This document shows positions 62,146 to 64,000 of a stretch of 64,000 nucleotides of DNA, one piece after another. The notes beneath the pieces were generated by a model. That model was not told the origin of the DNA. It did no database searches and saw only the letters and a program-made list of their open reading frames with translations. Position 1 is the stretch's first letter, and the number at the start of each line of letters is the position of its first letter. The DNA lies in the NCBI RefSeq assembly GCF_039539485.1, contig NZ_BAABDF010000007.1, positions 930,001 to 994,000 of the forward strand. Reading direction: 5' to 3'. The stretch comes from Celeribacter arenosi. GTDB lineage: Bacteria; Pseudomonadota; Alphaproteobacteria; Rhodobacterales; Rhodobacteraceae. The translations under genes and the position numbers were made by a program.

Positions 62146-62180
62146 TATAACGTTTTAGGGGTTCCTGAAACGTTTTCGAA
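62146..62180 (+). promoter_or_regulatory. Two AACGTT-centred elements before the sugar-binding-protein gene
   Basis: AACGTTTT occurs at 62149-62156 and 62169-62176, 20 bp apart. The second is GAAACGTTTTC, a shape seen in many LacI/PurR/CcpA-type sites (a central A-A-C-G-T-T). They could be a second operator type or bind a different regulator; this is weaker than the GTTAGCGCTAAC site. Confidence 0.4.
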
Positions 62181-62200
62181 ACTAGGGAGGACTACTCAAC

Positions 62201-63433
62201 ATGAAACTTACCAAAGCGCTCCTCAGCGCCACCGCGATCACGGCTGCCGCCTCTGCTGCGCATGCTGTCGATCTCGAAGTGACTCACTGGTGGACGTCCG
62301 GCGGCGAAGCTGCAGCCGTTGCTGAATTCGCCAAAGCGTTCAACGAAAAGACCGACCACAATTGGGTTGATGGCGCCATTGCAGGTGGCGGCGGCACAGC
62401 CCGTCCGATCATGATTTCCCGCATCCTCGGCGGCGACCCGATGGGCGCGACCCAGTTCAACCACGGCCGTCAGGCCGAGGAACTGGTCGAAGCCGGCCTG
62501 ATGCTCGACCTCACAGATGTTGCAGAGGCCGAAGGCTGGCGCGACATCGTGCACCCTGTCTCGCTTCTCGACAGCTGCACCATCGACGACCGCATCTACT
62601 GTGTGCCGGTCAACATCCACTCCTGGCAGTGGCTGTGGCTCTCCCACAAAGCCTTCGCTGATGCAGGCGTCCCCGTTCCATCCAACTGGGACGAATACGC
62701 AGCAGCCATGCCCGCGCTCGAAGCTGCCGGTAAAGTTCCGCTCGCAATGGGTGGCCAGCCTTGGCAGTCCTCCGGCGCATTCGGCGTTCTCACCGTTGCT
62801 CTCGCAGGTCTCGACGCCTGGTCCGCAGTCTCCGTGGACAAAGACGCCGACGTCGCTGCCGGTCCAGAGTACGCAAAAGTGTTCGAAGCTGCGGCTGCTG
62901 CACGCGAGTACTCCAAAAACACCAACGTTCAGGACTGGAACCAGGCAACAGCCATGGTCATCACCGGCGATGCCGGCGGTCAGATCATGGGTGACTGGGC
63001 GCAGGGTGAATTCGCTGTGGCCGAGCAGGTTGCAGGCGAAGACTACACCTGTCTCCCCGGCCTCGGTGTGAACGAAGTTATCTCCACCGGTGGTGACGCG
63101 TTCTACTTCCCCAAACAGGGTGATGCCGATATCGAAGCCGCTCAGAAAGAGCTCGCGTCCCTCATGCTCTCCAAGGAAGTCCAGGTTGCCTTCAACCTGA
63201 AAAAAGGCTCCCTGCCAGTGCGTGGTGACGTCGATCTCACCGCTGCAAACGACTGCATGAAAAAGGGTCTGGAAATCCTTGCCTCCGGCGCAATCCTGCC
63301 CGACGGCAACCAGACGCTGTCTCCTGACACTCAGGGCCAGATCGAAGATCTGATGACCGAATTCTGGTCGTCCGATATGGATCCGGCAGACGCTCAGGCG
63401 ACATACGCAGCAATCATTGCTGACGCCGACTAA
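62201..63433 (+). CDS. Sugar ABC transporter substrate-binding protein, glucose-type (410 aa)
   Basis: Signal peptide (LLSATAITAAASAAHA) and a family-1 binding-protein fold starting VDLEVTHWWTSGGEAAA, with aromatic and acid residues (HSWQWLWLS, GDWAQGEFAVAEQ) likely stacking on the sugar. It resembles the GtsA-type glucose proteins of pseudomonads. The promoter region carries the LacI-type palindrome. It is probably the first gene of the transporter operon; a strong hairpin follows the stop. Glucose is an inference from the family and the linked edd-eda operator. Confidence 0.9.
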   Translation: MKLTKALLSATAITAAASAAHAVDLEVTHWWTSGGEAAAVAEFAKAFNEKTDHNWVDGAIAGGGGTARPIMISRILGGDPMGATQFNHGRQAEELVEAGLMLDLTDVAEAEGWRDIVHPVSLLDSCTIDDRIYCVPVNIHSWQWLWLSHKAFADAGVPVPSNWDEYAAAMPALEAAGKVPLAMGGQPWQSSGAFGVLTVALAGLDAWSAVSVDKDADVAAGPEYAKVFEAAAAAREYSKNTNVQDWNQATAMVITGDAGGQIMGDWAQGEFAVAEQVAGEDYTCLPGLGVNEVISTGGDAFYFPKQGDADIEAAQKELASLMLSKEVQVAFNLKKGSLPVRGDVDLTAANDCMKKGLEILASGAILPDGNQTLSPDTQGQIEDLMTEFWSSDMDPADAQATYAAIIADAD

Positions 63434-63446
63434 GTCTAACGGCTTA

Positions 63447-63492
63447 GGGCCCGGCTGCCGATCACGCGCAGCCGGGCCCATTTTTTATTTTG
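63447..63492 (+). terminator. Intercistronic terminator-type hairpin between binding protein and permease
   Basis: GGGCCCGGCTGC pairs perfectly with GCAGCCGGGCCC (12 bp, 9-nt loop), followed by ATTTTTTATTTT. It is a classic intrinsic-terminator shape between two genes of one operon. Partial termination here would make the binding protein more abundant than the membrane subunits, a known arrangement for binding-protein ABC operons. Confidence 0.85.
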
Positions 63493-63547
63493 TGCGGACG
63501 CGATAACAACAGCAACCGGACGCACCGATAGGGGGGAGACACCTGTC

Positions 63548-64000
63548 ATGGCTGTAACCGATCACGGGCAGATCAATTCCGGACGCGACTTCGCGAAACC
63601 GCCGATCCGCCTCTTCAAGAATTTAAGCGCCAAGCTTGCTTCGCTGCCGATGATTATGACCGCCACGGTTATCTTCGTCGGTTGTTCGATCTGGACGATC
63701 GTTCACTCCTTCACCAATTCGCGCCTGCTGCCCAAGCTCAACTTTGTCGGGCTGGACCAGTACGAGCGCCTGTGGGGATCGAACCGCTGGATCGTCTCCG
63801 TTGAAAACCTGATGATCTTCGGGATCTGTAGCCTGATTTTCACTCTGCTGATTTCATTCACGCTCGCGGCATTGCTCGACCGGAAAATCCGGTTCGAAGA
63901 TTCCTTCCGCACCATTTTCCTCTACCCCTTCGCGCTGTCCTTCATCGTGACAGGGCTCGTGTGGCAATGGATCCTGAACCCCGAATTCGGCATCCAGTCC
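63548..64000 (+). CDS. Sugar ABC transporter permease (N-terminal part, cut by window end)
   Basis: An open frame from ATG 63548 to the last base, 151 codons with no stop. It has several membrane segments (PMIMTATVIFVGCSIWTIV, MIFGICSLIFTLLISFTLA, SFIVTGLVWQWIL) and the sugar-permease features NSRLLPKLNFVGLDQYERL and YPFALSFIVTG, as in MalF/GtsB-type subunits. It starts about 115 bp after the binding-protein gene, behind a strong hairpin. The conserved EAA loop should lie beyond the window. Confidence 0.85.
   Translation, partial: MAVTDHGQINSGRDFAKPPIRLFKNLSAKLASLPMIMTATVIFVGCSIWTIVHSFTNSRLLPKLNFVGLDQYERLWGSNRWIVSVENLMIFGICSLIFTLLISFTLAALLDRKIRFEDSFRTIFLYPFALSFIVTGLVWQWILNPEFGIQS

Noticed and set aside
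62192..63481. A 429-residue minus-strand frame opposite the sugar-binding-protein gene
   Set aside because: The plus strand has a signal peptide, a binding-protein fold and a ribosome site; the antisense frame has none.
1..64000. CRISPR arrays, rRNA operons or known riboswitches
   Set aside because: No regularly spaced repeat array, rRNA sequence or recognisable riboswitch core was seen by reading the window.

Overview
This window is a GC-rich bacterial chromosome segment of Rhodobacteraceae (Roseobacter-group alphaproteobacterial) type. The evidence is a C4-pathway 5-aminolevulinate synthase (HemA), an Entner-Doudoroff edd-eda pair, a DksA that has lost three of its four zinc cysteines, TRAP transporters, two Hint-domain exoprotein-like genes, a VPLPA-CTERM protein, and many small families typical of this group (DUF6778-, DUF2927-, SatD/DUF3307- and RSP_2648-like). 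Most genes are ordinary core genes in short, tightly overlapping operons. No rRNA, CRISPR array, transposase or integrase was seen. One tRNA, Val(CAC), is present.

Layout. 1-9.7 kb: the end of glnE, the edd-eda operon, a small-ORF region, a lipoprotein, an RlmI-like methyltransferase with a PIN-domain gene, then an M48 peptidase and a DedA protein. 9.7-13.3 kb: a minus-strand operon of MoxR ATPase, DUF2927 lipoprotein, a 54-residue membrane protein and a vWA protein. 13.4-20.1 kb: dksA, a flavin monooxygenase, tpiA, IscA with two TfoX proteins, SatD-DUF3307, a LysR regulator diverging from a 60-residue gene, and a DUF59 protein. 20.3-43.1 kb: tgt, Hint protein 1, lon, HU, tRNA-Val, peptidases, hemA, rodZ, ispG, DsbA, a BepA-like protease, an aminotransferase, amidase, PBP1A, prfB and Hint protein 2.

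43.5-49.4 kb is a sulfur operon: two YeeE/YedE channel halves, a persulfide-dioxygenase-like MBL protein, a DUF442 sulfurtransferase, a DUF442-SQR fusion and a SulP anion transporter. 49.7-52.2 kb is a visibly AT-richer two-gene cassette, a sulfotransferase-like protein and an asparagine-synthase-like protein. It is the most foreign-looking part of the window. 52.6-57.6 kb holds two convergent TRAP systems, the second without a binding protein. 57.8-64 kb holds a VPLPA-CTERM protein and a sugar locus: Gfo/Idh oxidoreductase, sugar isomerase, LacI regulator, divergent ABC binding protein and permease (cut by the window end).

The best regulatory observations are these. (1) A 12-bp palindrome GTTAGCGCTAAC sits both between the LacI gene and the sugar ABC operon (62036) and before edd (5027), 57 kb away, suggesting one regulon for sugar uptake and catabolism. 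(2) Four related 18-bp inverted repeats, spaced 30, 29 and 30 bp, fill the gap before satD and cover a promoter that would give a nearly leaderless mRNA. (3) A perfect 9-bp hairpin encloses the start codons of the RlmI-like gene. (4) A strong terminator-type hairpin separates the ABC binding-protein gene from its permease gene.
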